A DNA stretch of 64,000 nt from Acidovorax delafieldii (GTDB lineage: Bacteria; Pseudomonadota; Gammaproteobacteria; Burkholderiales; Burkholderiaceae_C): positions 1 to 64,000 of the forward strand of contig DFQQ01000002.1 in assembly GCA_002377855.1 (NCBI GenBank), given 5' to 3'. The notes under the pieces were generated by a model. It saw only the letters and a program-made list of their open reading frames with translations. It made no database searches and had not been told where the DNA came from. Below, in pieces: positions 55,647 to 64,000 of the stretch. The first letter of the stretch is position 1; every line of letters begins with the position of its first letter. A program made the translations under genes and the position numbers.

Positions 55647-56719
55647 GGCTCTTCTAGCGAATGCTAGTGATGAGTCTTTAACAGCCGCGCTGCGCCCCCA
55701 TCTCCTAAGCATGACGCCCTAGCGTCTGCCCCAGGAGAAGGCCATGCGACAGCACCAGATGACGCACTTGATCCACAGCCTGCCCCAGCTGACGCACCAC
55801 CCGCGCCAGCACCTGGCGAGCTGCCTGCAGGCGCTGATGGATCGCAGCCAAGCCAGCTCCCTCATCGAGGCGCACGCCGGCGATACCCGAGCCTGCCCAC
55901 ACTGCGCTAGCTCCCAGCTCGTCAAGAATGGCTCGGCCAATGGGCTGCAACGCTTCAAGTGCCGACAGTGCAAGCGTACCTTCAACCCCCTGACGGGCAC
56001 GCCGCTTGCAAGGCTGCATCTGCGGGATAAATGGATGGGCCAAGCACAGGCCTTGGGCGCAGGGCTCTCGCTAAACGAGGTGGCCCAGCGATTGGATGTA
56101 GCGCAAAGCACGGCCTTTCGCTGGCGCCATCGCTTCCTGGCTTGCCCCAAGAATCTGCAGGCACGGCAGTTGTTGGGCATTGCTGAAGCCGATGAGTCCT
56201 ACTTCCTGGCCTCCTGCAAGGGTCAAAGAGGGTTGCTGCGCAAGGCCCGTGGGCGCGGTGGCAAGGCGCTGGCTGGCTGCAAGGGCTCGGAGTACACACC
56301 AGTACTGATGGCGCGAGACCGATCCGGTGCGACAGCCACCCTCATCTTGGAGACGAACAAAGCGGCGAGTGTGCAAGCGGCGCTCAAGCCATTGCTGGCG
56401 CCAGACGCCATCCTGTGTACCGATGGCAGCGTCACACTTGCCAGCGCGGCGCGGGCTCTGGGCGTGCAACACCAAGCGGTGAACCTGAGCAAAGGCCAAC
56501 GTGTCAGAGGCCCTTGGCATGTGCAGAACGTCAATGCCTATGTCAGCAGGCTGCGAGGGTGGATGCAACGATTCAAGGGTGTTGCGACGAAGTACCTTGA
56601 TTCGTATTTGGGGTGGTTCAGGTTGTTGGACCGATCAGCCCCCAAGGGGCCGCAGCCCGCGCGGGTACTTCAGGCCGCCATAGGAAATCAAAGCGTCACT
56701 AGCATTCGCTAGAAGAGCC
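55647..56719 (+). mobile_element. IS1595-family insertion sequence
   Basis: 1073 bp with perfect 24-bp terminal inverted repeats (55647-55670 and 56696-56719, starting GGCTCTTCTAGCG). The flanks are CAATTTGA on the left and CGATTTGA on the right, an 8-bp target duplication with one mismatch. A single intact transposase gene occupies most of it. It inserted at the last base of repeat copy D. Confidence 0.9.
55744..56712 (+). CDS. IS1595-family transposase
   Basis: 322 residues. An N-terminal zinc ribbon (CPHC at about 51-54 and CRQC at 73-76) is followed by a helix-turn-helix region (GAGLSLNEVAQRLDVAQSTAFRWRHRF in parts) and the DDE catalytic core of the ISXO2/IS1595 type: D in ADESYF and in LCTDGSVT, then HVQNVNAYVSRLRGWMQRFKG. 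The C-terminus runs into the right terminal repeat. The frame is intact, so the element may be active. Confidence 0.92.
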   Translation: MRQHQMTHLIHSLPQLTHHPRQHLASCLQALMDRSQASSLIEAHAGDTRACPHCASSQLVKNGSANGLQRFKCRQCKRTFNPLTGTPLARLHLRDKWMGQAQALGAGLSLNEVAQRLDVAQSTAFRWRHRFLACPKNLQARQLLGIAEADESYFLASCKGQRGLLRKARGRGGKALAGCKGSEYTPVLMARDRSGATATLILETNKAASVQAALKPLLAPDAILCTDGSVTLASAARALGVQHQAVNLSKGQRVRGPWHVQNVNAYVSRLRGWMQRFKGVATKYLDSYLGWFRLLDRSAPKGPQPARVLQAAIGNQSVTSIR

Positions 56720-56727
56720 CGATTTGA

Positions 56728-56764
56728 TTCAAAATCGCCGCAGCGCGCGGGTAGCGCTGCGGCG
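56728..56764 (-). terminator. Terminator downstream of putA
   Basis: CGCCGCAGCGC (56736-56746) and GCGCTGCGGCG (56754-56764) form a perfect 11-bp stem; on the minus strand it is followed by ATTTTGA. A second small palindrome, CGATTT ... AAATCG (56720-56737), overlaps it. Confidence 0.65.
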
Positions 56765-56769
56765 GGTGC

Positions 56770-59700
56770 TCAGTCCAGCGTCATCAGGCTGGCATTACCG
56801 CCCGCAGCGGCGGTGTTCACGCTCAGGGCGCGTTCGATCAGCAGGCGTTCCAGCGGAATGTCCACGGCGCCGGGCTGCATGGCCGTCACGCCCACGATGG
56901 GGCCGGGGCGCTGGGCCAGGGCTGTGCACACGGCCTGTAAGGCCTTGCCATCGCCATGGTGCAGCACTGCGTCCAGCGCCACGCTGGCATCGGTGAGGGC
57001 GTTGTCTTGCAGCACCACCTGGGCTTGCGCTGCGGCGGGCAGCTGGTTGCGCAGGCTGGCTTGTGCGGTGGGCCACAGCGCCTTGCCGCCGCTGGCCAGC
57101 ACGGCAGCCGTTTGCACCAGCAAGTCGGTGGGGGACGTTGCCACGCACAGCACATGGGTGCGGGGGGCCAGGGTGTACACGTTGCGCTCGCCCGTGGGGC
57201 CGGGCAGGGTGCGAGAGGTGCCGCTTTGCGTTTCTTGCGCAAAGCGCTGGCAGGTGCTGGCCAGCGCCGCGTTGCCCTGGCTTTGCGCCCATTGCTGCAG
57301 GGCCGACAAGGCGGGCAACTGGCGGTTGCGTGCGGCAGCCTCGGGCGGCGCGGTGCGGTCTGCGTCGGCAAAGGTGCGGGCCAGCGCATCGGCGGGGCGC
57401 TGCGACAGCAGGCGCAGCAGGTACAGCGGCCCACCGGCCTTGGGGCCCGTGCCCGACAGGCCTTCGCCCCCGAACGGCTGCACACCCACCACGGCGCCCA
57501 CCATGTTGCGGTTCACGTACACGTTGCCGGCATGGGCGCGGTCCACCACGCGGGCAATGGTTTCATCGATGCGGGTGTGCACGCCCTGGGTCAGGCCGTA
57601 GCCGGTGGCGTTGATCTGGTCCAGCAACTGGTCCAGATTCTTGCGGGCATAGCGCACCAGGTGCAGCACGGGGCCGAAGACTTCGCGCTGCAGTTCGCCG
57701 ATGTGGTTCAGCTCGATCAGCGTGGGCGGCACAAAGGTGCCGGGGGCACTGCTCACTGCCAGGTGGCTGGGGTGCTGGAAAACGCGATGGCCCTGGGCCT
57801 TGAACTTTTCGATGTGCTGGACGATGCCGGTTTGCGCTTCAGCATCGATGACGGGGCCCACGTCCACGCGCAGTTCGGCGGTGTTGCCCACGCGCAGTTC
57901 GCCCATGGCGCCTTGCAGCATCTCGACCACGCGGTCGGCGGCTTCTTCCTGCACGCAAAGCACGCGCAGGGCCGAGCAGCGCTGGCCTGCGCTGTCAAAG
58001 GCGGACGACACAGCATCGCCCACCACTTGCTCGGCGAGCGCCGACGAGTCCACGATCATCGCGTTCTGCCCACCCGTTTCGGCGATCAGCGGGATGGGAC
58101 GGCCTGCGGCATCCAGGCGTCCGGCCACGGTGCGTTGCAGAATGCGGGCGACTTCGGTGGAGCCGGTGAACATCACGCCCATCACGCGCTCATCGCCAAT
58201 CAGGCGGGCGCCCACAGTTTCGCCCTGGCCGGGCAGCAGTTGCACGGCGGCGCGGGGCACACCGGCCTGCCACAGCAGGCGCACGGCTTCGGCGGCGATC
58301 AGCGGGGTTTGCTCGGCGGGCTTGGCCAGCACCGGGTTGCCTGCGGCCAATGCGGCGGCGACCTGGCCCATGAAGATGGCGAGCGGGAAGTTCCAGGGGC
58401 TGATGCAGGCCACCGGGCCCAGAGGGATGTGAGTGGCGTTGTCGAAGGTGCTTTGCACCTGCGCGGCGTAGTAGCGCAAGAAGTCCACGGCTTCGCGCAC
58501 TTCGGCCACGGCATTGCTGGCGCTCTTGCCGGCTTCGCGCATCAGCAGGCCCAGCAGGGGCTGCATGCGCTCTTCCAGCAGGTCGGCGGTGCGCAGCAGG
58601 GCGGCGGCGCGCTCGGCGGGCGGTGTGGCGGCCCAAGGGGCTGCGGCGGCCTGGGCGTGCGCCAGGGCGTGGTCCACATCGGCGGTGGTTGCTTCTTGCA
58701 CCTGGCCCACCACATCGTTGCGGTCGGCGGGGTTGCGCACGGGTTGGGTGGGGCCGGCGGGCACGTCAGTGGCCAGCAGGGGCGCTGCCGCCCAGGCGTG
58801 GCTTGCCGTGGTTTGCAGCGTGGCGGCCAGCTCGGTCAGCGTGTTTTCGTTGGACAAATCCAGCCCGCGCGAGTTGGCGCGGTGGGCGCCATACAGACCC
58901 TGAGGCGTGGCAATACGGGGGTGAGGCAGGCCGGCAGTGCCTTCGGTGGCGGCTTGCTGGTCCACCACTTGCACAGGGCTCTTCACCAGCTCGTCGAGCG
59001 CAATGGTTTCGTCGGCAATGCGGTTCACGAAGGAGGTGTTGGCACCGTTCTCCAGCAGGCGGCGCACCAGGTAGGCCAGCAGCGTTTCGTGGGTGCCCAC
59101 AGGGGCGTAGATGCGGCAGGGGCGGCCCAGCTTGCCTGCGGTGATGGCGCCCACCACCTGCTCATACAGCGGCTCGCCCATGCCGTGCAGGCACTGGAAC
59201 TCGTACTGCCCGGCGTAGTAGTTGCTGCCCGCCAGGAGGTAGATGGTGGCCAGCGTTTCGGCGTTGTGCGTGGCGAACTGGGGGTATACGGCCTCGGGCG
59301 CGGCCAGCAGCTTCTTGGCGCACGCGATGTACGAAATATCGGTGTGCACCTTGCGCGTGTACACGGGGTAGTCTTCCAGGCCATCGACCTGGGCGCGTTT
59401 GATCTCGCTGTCCCAGTAGGCGCCTTTGACCAGGCGCACCATCAGGCGGCGCTGGGTGCGGCGGGCCAAGTCCACCACGTAGTCGATAACGAACGGGCAG
59501 CGCTTTTGGTAGGCCTGGATGACGAAGCCAATGCCGTTCCAGCCTGTCAGGGCGGGTTCGTGGCACAGGCGTTCGAGCAGGTCCAGCGACAGCTCCAGGC
59601 GGTCGGTCTCTTCGGCGTCGATGTTCAGGCCAATGTCGTATTGCTTGGCCAGCACCGTGAGGCGCAACACCAGCGGGTACAGCTCGTCCATCACGCGGTC

Positions 59701-60525
59701 GAACTGCGCGCGGCTGTAGCGGGGGTGCAGGGCCGAGAGCTTGATGGAGATGCCCGGGCCTTCGTAAATGCCGCGCCCGGCGGACGCCTTGCCGATGGCG
59801 TGGATGGCCTGCTCGTACGACGCGTAATAGCGCTTGGCATCTTCGCTGGTCAGCGCGGCTTCGCCCAGCATGTCGTACGAATAGCGAAAGCCCTCGGCCT
59901 CCATCGTGCGGGCGTTGCGCAGGGCTTCGTCAATGGTCTCGCCGGTCACAAACTGCTCGCCCATCATGCGCATGGCCATGTCCACGCCCTTGCGGATCAG
60001 GGGCTCACCGCCCTTGCCGATCAGGCGGCCCAGCGATGCCCCGAGGCTGCCTTCGCTGTGCGTGGCCACCAGCTTGCCAGTAATCAGCAGGCCCCAGGTG
60101 GCGGCGTTGACGAACAGCGAGGGGCTTTTGCCCAGGTGCGAATCCCACTGGCCGTTGCTGATCTTGTCGCGGATGAGTGCATCGCGCGTGGCTTTGTCGG
60201 GGATGCGCAGCAGCGCCTCGGCCAGGCACATCAGCGCCACGCCTTCTTGTGACGACAGCGAAAACTCTTGCAGCAGCCCCTGCACCAGGCCAGCCCGGCC
60301 GGCGCTGGCCTTGCGCTCGCGCAGCGACTTGGCAATGCGCAGCGCCAGTTGCTGCGATGCCGTGGCCAGCTCTTGCGGCAGGCGGGCCTGGGCCAGCAGG
60401 GGGGGCAGGGCCTCAGGCTCGGGGCGGCGGTAGGCGGCGGTGATAGGCGCGCGCAGCGGGTTGGTGAGCGGGGTGCGGGGCGCGAACTGGGCGAACGGAG
60501 GGGTCGGTGCGGTGGGTTGCGTCAT
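56770..60525 (-). CDS. putA: Bifunctional proline dehydrogenase / P5C dehydrogenase PutA
   Basis: 1251 residues from ATG 60525. PutA oxidises proline to glutamate in two steps at the membrane. The proline dehydrogenase barrel (about 130-480) contains GEAALTSEDAKRYYASYE and RLVKGAYWDSEIKRAQ. The aldehyde dehydrogenase domain (about 560-1020) has ETGGQNAMIV and catalytic C850 in SAGQRCSALR. A C-terminal extension with an ALDH-like fold (about 1030-1251) makes it a long type B PutA. The N-terminal ribbon-helix-helix of trifunctional PutA is missing, so regulation must come from another protein, probably the divergent Lrp-type gene. Confidence 0.96.
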   Translation of the reverse strand: MTQPTAPTPPFAQFAPRTPLTNPLRAPITAAYRRPEPEALPPLLAQARLPQELATASQQLALRIAKSLRERKASAGRAGLVQGLLQEFSLSSQEGVALMCLAEALLRIPDKATRDALIRDKISNGQWDSHLGKSPSLFVNAATWGLLITGKLVATHSEGSLGASLGRLIGKGGEPLIRKGVDMAMRMMGEQFVTGETIDEALRNARTMEAEGFRYSYDMLGEAALTSEDAKRYYASYEQAIHAIGKASAGRGIYEGPGISIKLSALHPRYSRAQFDRVMDELYPLVLRLTVLAKQYDIGLNIDAEETDRLELSLDLLERLCHEPALTGWNGIGFVIQAYQKRCPFVIDYVVDLARRTQRRLMVRLVKGAYWDSEIKRAQVDGLEDYPVYTRKVHTDISYIACAKKLLAAPEAVYPQFATHNAETLATIYLLAGSNYYAGQYEFQCLHGMGEPLYEQVVGAITAGKLGRPCRIYAPVGTHETLLAYLVRRLLENGANTSFVNRIADETIALDELVKSPVQVVDQQAATEGTAGLPHPRIATPQGLYGAHRANSRGLDLSNENTLTELAATLQTTASHAWAAAPLLATDVPAGPTQPVRNPADRNDVVGQVQEATTADVDHALAHAQAAAAPWAATPPAERAAALLRTADLLEERMQPLLGLLMREAGKSASNAVAEVREAVDFLRYYAAQVQSTFDNATHIPLGPVACISPWNFPLAIFMGQVAAALAAGNPVLAKPAEQTPLIAAEAVRLLWQAGVPRAAVQLLPGQGETVGARLIGDERVMGVMFTGSTEVARILQRTVAGRLDAAGRPIPLIAETGGQNAMIVDSSALAEQVVGDAVSSAFDSAGQRCSALRVLCVQEEAADRVVEMLQGAMGELRVGNTAELRVDVGPVIDAEAQTGIVQHIEKFKAQGHRVFQHPSHLAVSSAPGTFVPPTLIELNHIGELQREVFGPVLHLVRYARKNLDQLLDQINATGYGLTQGVHTRIDETIARVVDRAHAGNVYVNRNMVGAVVGVQPFGGEGLSGTGPKAGGPLYLLRLLSQRPADALARTFADADRTAPPEAAARNRQLPALSALQQWAQSQGNAALASTCQRFAQETQSGTSRTLPGPTGERNVYTLAPRTHVLCVATSPTDLLVQTAAVLASGGKALWPTAQASLRNQLPAAAQAQVVLQDNALTDASVALDAVLHHGDGKALQAVCTALAQRPGPIVGVTAMQPGAVDIPLERLLIERALSVNTAAAGGNASLMTLD

Positions 60526-60601
60526 GGCGAGACCTGAGGGTGGAAGGGGTGTGCCAAACACGATTTGGCGCAATGACAGCGATGATCCCTGGACTTGAGG
60601 C

Positions 60602-60641
60602 GAATGAATATTCGAAGAATGCGCTATCTTTCGAATAATTC
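60602..60641. promoter_or_regulatory. Putative operator between putA and the Lrp-type regulator
   Basis: GAATATTCGAAGA (60606-60618) is mirrored by TCTTTCGAATAATTC (60627-60641), an interrupted palindrome in the divergent region. AT-rich arms with a TTCGAA core fit Lrp/AsnC-type binding. Confidence 0.55.
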
Positions 60642-60657
60642 ACTAAAAAATAGCGGT

Positions 60658-61128
60658 ATGGAAAACGATCTGGACAGAATCGACCGAAGAATCTTGTCAA
60701 TCCTGCAAGAAGACGGACGCATTGCCAACTTGAAGCTTGCCGAAGCTGTTGCTTTGTCGCCCACCGCCGTACTGGCACGGGTGCAGCGCCTTACGCGCGA
60801 CGGCTTCATCCTGGGCTACGAGGCGCGCCTGAACCCCATGAAGCTGGGCGCAGGCATGCTGGTGTTTGTGGAGGTGCTGCTGGACCGCACCACCCTCAAT
60901 GTGTTCGACCAGTTCAAGGCGGCGGTGCAGGTGCACCCCGAGATCATGGAGTGCCATCTTGTAGCGGGCGGCTTTGATTACTTGCTCAAAACCCGCGCCG
61001 CTGACATGAACGCCTACCGGGTGTTCGCGGGCAACGTGCTGTGGCAGTTGCCCGGCGTGCGTGAGACCCGCACCTACGCGGTGATGGAAGAGGTCAAGCA
61101 CAGCAACCATCTCCATGTGCATGTGTGA
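60658..61128 (+). CDS. Lrp/AsnC-family regulator, likely of putA
   Basis: 156 residues from ATG 60658. An N-terminal HTH (about 5-60, LDRIDRRILSILQEDGRIANLKLAEAV in parts) and a RAM effector-binding domain (about 70-145) with GMLVFVEVLLDR and HLVAGGFDYLLK. Divergent from putA with a palindromic operator between, as for PutR/BkdR-type proline regulators. Because PutA here lacks its own DNA-binding domain, this gene is the best candidate for proline-dependent control (inference). Confidence 0.92.
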   Translation: MENDLDRIDRRILSILQEDGRIANLKLAEAVALSPTAVLARVQRLTRDGFILGYEARLNPMKLGAGMLVFVEVLLDRTTLNVFDQFKAAVQVHPEIMECHLVAGGFDYLLKTRAADMNAYRVFAGNVLWQLPGVRETRTYAVMEEVKHSNHLHVHV

Positions 61129-61328
61129 CCAAGGCCAGGGCACAGGTGCCTGCTGCGCGCGCTCGTCCGCGCGATCGCGCAAATTCCGCAAGGGCTTGGT
61201 TTCCGCTCTGTATCCAAGTGTTTCTATGGCGCGGCAGTGGCTGTAGATGCAACGTTTACGCTTGGGCGCGAACGGGCTGGCGCCGCATAATGCAGCCACA
61301 ATTTCAGCCGATACCCGAGGAGAAGAAT

Positions 61329-61628
61329 ATGACCGCATTGCCTTACGCAGTGGCCGCCGCCCTGGCTGCCGCCTTGTTCAGCCCCGCCGCATCTGCGGCC
61401 TGCTATTACATCTATGCGGCCGATTCCGAATTGATCTACCGGTCTTATGAGCCACCGGTGGACATGTCTTACCCGCTGCACCAGACGCTGCCTGCTGTGG
61501 CGCCGGGCGGAAAGATGGTGTTTTCGCTGGATTCCCAGGGGTGTGAACTCACCATCAACAAGCTGCCCACGCGCGGCAAGTCTTCCGCAGTTCCGGCGCC
61601 ACGTGCGCGCCGCGCAGATCGCGGTTGA
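61329..61628 (+). CDS. Small secreted protein, hypothetical
   Basis: 99 residues from ATG 61329, with GAGGAG seven to eight bases before it. A clear signal peptide (about 1-23, ending AASAACYY) predicts export. The mature part of about 75 residues contains CYYIYAADSELIYRSYEPPVD (in parts), GGKMVFSLDSQGCEL and a basic tail PAPRARRADRG. Two Cys could form a disulfide. Unrecognised; function unknown. Confidence 0.7.
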   Translation: MTALPYAVAAALAAALFSPAASAACYYIYAADSELIYRSYEPPVDMSYPLHQTLPAVAPGGKMVFSLDSQGCELTINKLPTRGKSSAVPAPRARRADRG

Positions 61629-61685
61629 GCCTCCGCAGCCCGGGCATGCCGCTTTGGCGGGCCGAGAGCCTGAGACAATCAGGGG

Positions 61686-63146
61686 ATGAGCGAACAGACA
61701 GAACCACTCTCCCCACCAATTCAAGACGCCCCGGACCAGCCCGATCTGCCCGAAGGCTGGCTGGCCGTCCAGTCCATGGACCTGGATGCCCAGGGCGTTG
61801 CCCGCAAGCCCGACGGCAAGGTCGTTTTCATTGATGGCGCGCTGCCGTTCGAGTGGGTCAGTGCCAACACCCACCGCAAAAAGAACAACTGGGAACAAGC
61901 CAGCCTGACGGACATCCACCGCGAGTCCTCGCAGCGCGTGCGCCCCGGCTGCCCGCACTTTGGCCTGCACGCTGGCGCTTGTGGCGGCTGCAAGATGCAG
62001 CACCTGGACACGCGCGCCCAGGTGGCCGTCAAGCAGCGCGCGCTGGAAGACAACCTCTGGCACCTGGGCAAAGTGAAGGCCGAGACCATCCTTCGTCCCA
62101 TTGAAGGCCCCGCATGGGGCTACCGTTACCGCGCCCGCCTGGCCGTGCGCCATGTCATCAAAAAGGGCACGGTGCTGGTGGGCTTTCATGAGCGCAAGAG
62201 CCGCTACGTGGCTGACATGGAAGTCTGCCCGGTTCTGCCTCCGCATGTCAGCGCCATGCTGATGCCACTGCGCGGCCTGATTGCCGGGATGGACGCGCGC
62301 GACACCTGCCCTCAGATCGAACTGGCCTGCGGCGACCACGTTACGGCCCTGGTGCTGCGCCACCTGGAGCCTTTGTCTGCAGACGACCTGGCCCGCCTGC
62401 GTGCCTTTGCCGCACAACACCATGTGCAATGGTGGCTGCAGCCCAAGGGCCCTGACACGGTGAAGCTGCTGGACGAAGGAGGCGAGACGCTGTCCTATGC
62501 GCTGCCCGACTTCGGTATCACCATGCCGTTCAAGCCCACCGATTTCACGCAGGTCAACCCGCACATCAACCGCGTGCTGGTGTCGCGCGCCCTGCGTTTG
62601 CTCGACGTGCAAAAACACGAGAGGGTGATCGACTGGTTCTGCGGCCTGGGCAACTTTACGCTGCCCCTGGCCACCCAGGCGCGCGAGGTGCTGGGCATTG
62701 AGGGCAGTGAAGCCTTGGTTGCCCGCTCGCGTGAAAATTACAAGTCGAATCAGACTCAGAGGCAGGAAGGTAAAGCGCTGGCAGCTACTGATTTTGTAGC
62801 GCGTAACCTGTTCGAGATGACACCCGAGATGCTGATCGCCGACGGCACGGCAGACAAGTGGCTGGTGGACCCCCCGCGTGAGGGCGCTTTTGCCCTGGCA
62901 AAGGCGCTGGCAGATATCGAGCAGGCCCGGTTGGGGGCTGAAGACGCGCCACCGCTGCCCGCAGGCGCCCAGCACTGGAAAGCGCCCCAGCGCATCGTCT
63001 ACGTGAGCTGCAACCCCGCCACCTTGGCGCGGGATGCGGGCTTGCTGGTGCATTTGGGGGGCTACCGCTGCGTGGCGGCGGGCATGGTCAACATGTTTCC
63101 GCACACCGCCCACGTCGAGAGCATGGCGGTGTTTGAACGGGCCTGA
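61686..63146 (+). CDS. rlmD: 23S rRNA (uracil-1939-C5)-methyltransferase RlmD
   Basis: 486 residues. It methylates U1939 of 23S rRNA. A 4Fe-4S binding set (C89, C99, C102 in [19 protein letters not shown], and a later Cys in MEVCPVL) and the catalytic motifs [17 protein letters not shown] (395-398) and [12 protein letters not shown] with C442 are complete. The N-terminal TRAM domain is short or atypical. Codons 354-372 overlap repeat copy L, in frame, between [17 protein letters not shown] and NLFEM. Confidence 0.93.
   Translation: MSEQTEPLSPPIQDAPDQPDLPEGWLAVQSMDLDAQGVARKPDGKVVFIDGALPFEWVSANTHRKKNNWEQASLTDIHRESSQRVRPGCPHFGLHAGACGGCKMQHLDTRAQVAVKQRALEDNLWHLGKVKAETILRPIEGPAWGYRYRARLAVRHVIKKGTVLVGFHERKSRYVADMEVCPVLPPHVSAMLMPLRGLIAGMDARDTCPQIELACGDHVTALVLRHLEPLSADDLARLRAFAAQHHVQWWLQPKGPDTVKLLDEGGETLSYALPDFGITMPFKPTDFTQVNPHINRVLVSRALRLLDVQKHERVIDWFCGLGNFTLPLATQAREVLGIEGSEALVARSRENYKSNQTQRQEGKALAATDFVARNLFEMTPEMLIADGTADKWLVDPPREGAFALAKALADIEQARLGAEDAPPLPAGAQHWKAPQRIVYVSCNPATLARDAGLLVHLGGYRCVAAGMVNMFPHTAHVESMAVFERA
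62745..62800 (-). repeat. Dispersed palindromic repeat, copy L (inside rlmD)
   Basis: Reverse orientation. The core AAAGCGCTGGCAGCTACTG at 62772-62790 and the end TTTTGTAGC are close to consensus; the distal half is diverged. It keeps the rlmD frame open. Confidence 0.65.
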
Positions 63147-63268
63147 ACGGAGCTGGATGAATTGCGCGGTGGCGCACAGGTGTCACTGCGCTGCCCATCA
63201 TCCATCATCACTATGCGGGCCGGCGCCCATTGTCCTGGAGTGTGAAGCGTGGGGGATGGGGCGTGGGG

Positions 63269-63628
63269 TCAGCCGGGGCTTCGGGTGCCCGCCCCCTTGC
63301 TGTCAGCCGTGGCGCTTTTCTTTTCAGGCTTGTCGTTCTTGTCGATGACCGACGGGCTGCCTTCGAGCTTGTTTTCGCGCATGTACGCGTCCATTTCCTT
63401 CCACCCTGCGAACACCGCGGCTTTCGAAGCCTTGGGGTTGAGGGTGTAGCAGTCTTCCAGCCCGCGCAGCGCGTGGCGGCACGCGCCACCAATGGCCTTG
63501 GATTCCTCCTCGCGCTGCGCAATTCGCGGGTCGGGCCAGATCCCCGGGATCTCGCACCCCGCCAGCAGGACGGCAGCGGCGGCCGCAACAAGCAGACGCG
63601 GGGAGAGGGCGCGGAGGTGTAGAGACAT
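63269..63628 (-). CDS. Putative lipoprotein
   Basis: 119 residues with a signal peptide ending in the lipobox LLAGC (lipidated C25). The mature part has REEESKAIGGACRHALRGLEDCYTL (in parts), two Cys that may pair, and a Lys/Ser-rich end. Unrecognised; probably attached to the outer or inner membrane. It converges with rlmD. Confidence 0.75.
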   Translation of the reverse strand: MSLHLRALSPRLLVAAAAAVLLAGCEIPGIWPDPRIAQREEESKAIGGACRHALRGLEDCYTLNPKASKAAVFAGWKEMDAYMRENKLEGSPSVIDKNDKPEKKSATADSKGAGTRSPG

Positions 63629-63827
63629 GTTGGCTGATTATCGGCAGACTGGGGCCAAACCTTGAGAGTTCCGTGTAGCAGGGGCAACACAAGCCGAGGT
63701 CCAAAGATTCATGCACTGCAGGTATGAACTCTTTCAACCCACGTTGCCAGCGCAGCCGCTGCCGGGGCGCTATGCTCCCGTGGCGTTGGCAGCGGACTGA
63801 TCCCGTGCCCGCCTCAAAGGACACTCC

Positions 63828-64000
63828 ATGAAAACCAAATTCGAACTCGAACTCGCCGATGTCAAACGCATCGCCGCCGCTGCCGAAGCGGAAGCGGTCC
63901 AGAACCAGTGGGCCGTCACCATCGCCATCGTTGACGACGGCGGGCATTTGCTGTGGCTGCAGCGGCTGGACGGTGCGCCCGCCATTTCTTCGCACATCGC
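63828..64000 (+). CDS. GlcG/HbpS-family heme-binding-like protein, N-terminal part
   Basis: Only the first 57 codons are in the window. The start MKTKFELELADVKRIAAAAEAEA and the motif VAIVDDGGHLLWLQRLDGA-like (VTIAIVDDGGHLLWLQRLDG in parts) are the beginning of the GlcG/HbpS (PF03928) domain, whose members bind heme or cofactors or act in glycolate operons. The rest lies beyond the window edge, so its neighbours and full length are unknown. Confidence 0.8.
   Translation, partial: MKTKFELELADVKRIAAAAEAEAVQNQWAVTIAIVDDGGHLLWLQRLDGAPAISSHI

Noticed and set aside
56956..60252. A 1098-codon open frame on the plus strand opposite putA
   Set aside because: PutA is unambiguous on the other strand, and the plus-strand product is rich in His, Gln and Gly with no domain.

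Overview
The window looks like a chromosomal segment of a GC-rich betaproteobacterium of the family Comamonadaceae, most likely Acidovorax or a close relative. The grounds are gene content and order (yejABEF, rimP-nusA-infB-rbfA-truB-typA, guaB-guaA, ratA-rnfH next to smpB, quiC1, a large PutA with a divergent Lrp-type regulator) and dispersed repeats of the kind seen in that family. No database search was possible, so the genus is an inference.

Layout. 1-2141 (minus): start of valS, a tRNA-Ser(GGA) and an NfeD/stomatin pair. 2297-6686: a PLP amino-acid decarboxylase, a secreted LigE-type DNA ligase and fabI. 6789-12411: the peptide ABC importer yejABEF. 12728-17136: a cation diffusion facilitator, DUF1003 and unknown proteins, a PhnD-like binding protein, an RNase HI-like protein and DUF3297. 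17255-17718: two decayed genes (LysR and Bug C-termini) bracketed by repeats. 17746-24314: LysR regulators, a metallo-beta-lactamase-fold protein with an altered metal motif, an EamA transporter, an Rrf2/flavoprotein pair and a methyltransferase.

24364-27690 is a complete chromosomal integron: an IntI tyrosine recombinase with a perfect LexA box in front, an attI region, and five gene cassettes transcribed away from it, each ending in an attC-like palindrome. None of the cassette genes has a known function; three encode small proteins with two predicted membrane segments. Next come a shikimate/quinate dehydrogenase-like gene and quiC1 (3-dehydroshikimate to protocatechuate), two c-type cytochromes, a thioredoxin-like protein and a SWIM-SNF2 helicase.

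37686-53866 is mostly core information processing: the rimP-typA operon behind a strong promoter and an immediate intrinsic terminator, an EamA transporter coupled to a 3-hydroxyisobutyryl-CoA hydrolase-like gene, smpB, ratA-rnfH, guaB and guaA. 53992-64000 holds two conserved unknowns, an IS1595-family element, putA with its divergent Lrp-type regulator, a small secreted protein, rlmD, a lipoprotein and the start of a GlcG/HbpS-like gene.

The most striking feature not explained by genes is a family of about 57-bp palindromic repeats. At least twelve copies lie in these 64 kb. Eight are intergenic and four lie in frame inside yejF, truB, the hydrolase gene and rlmD. The IS1595 element has inserted at the last base of one copy.
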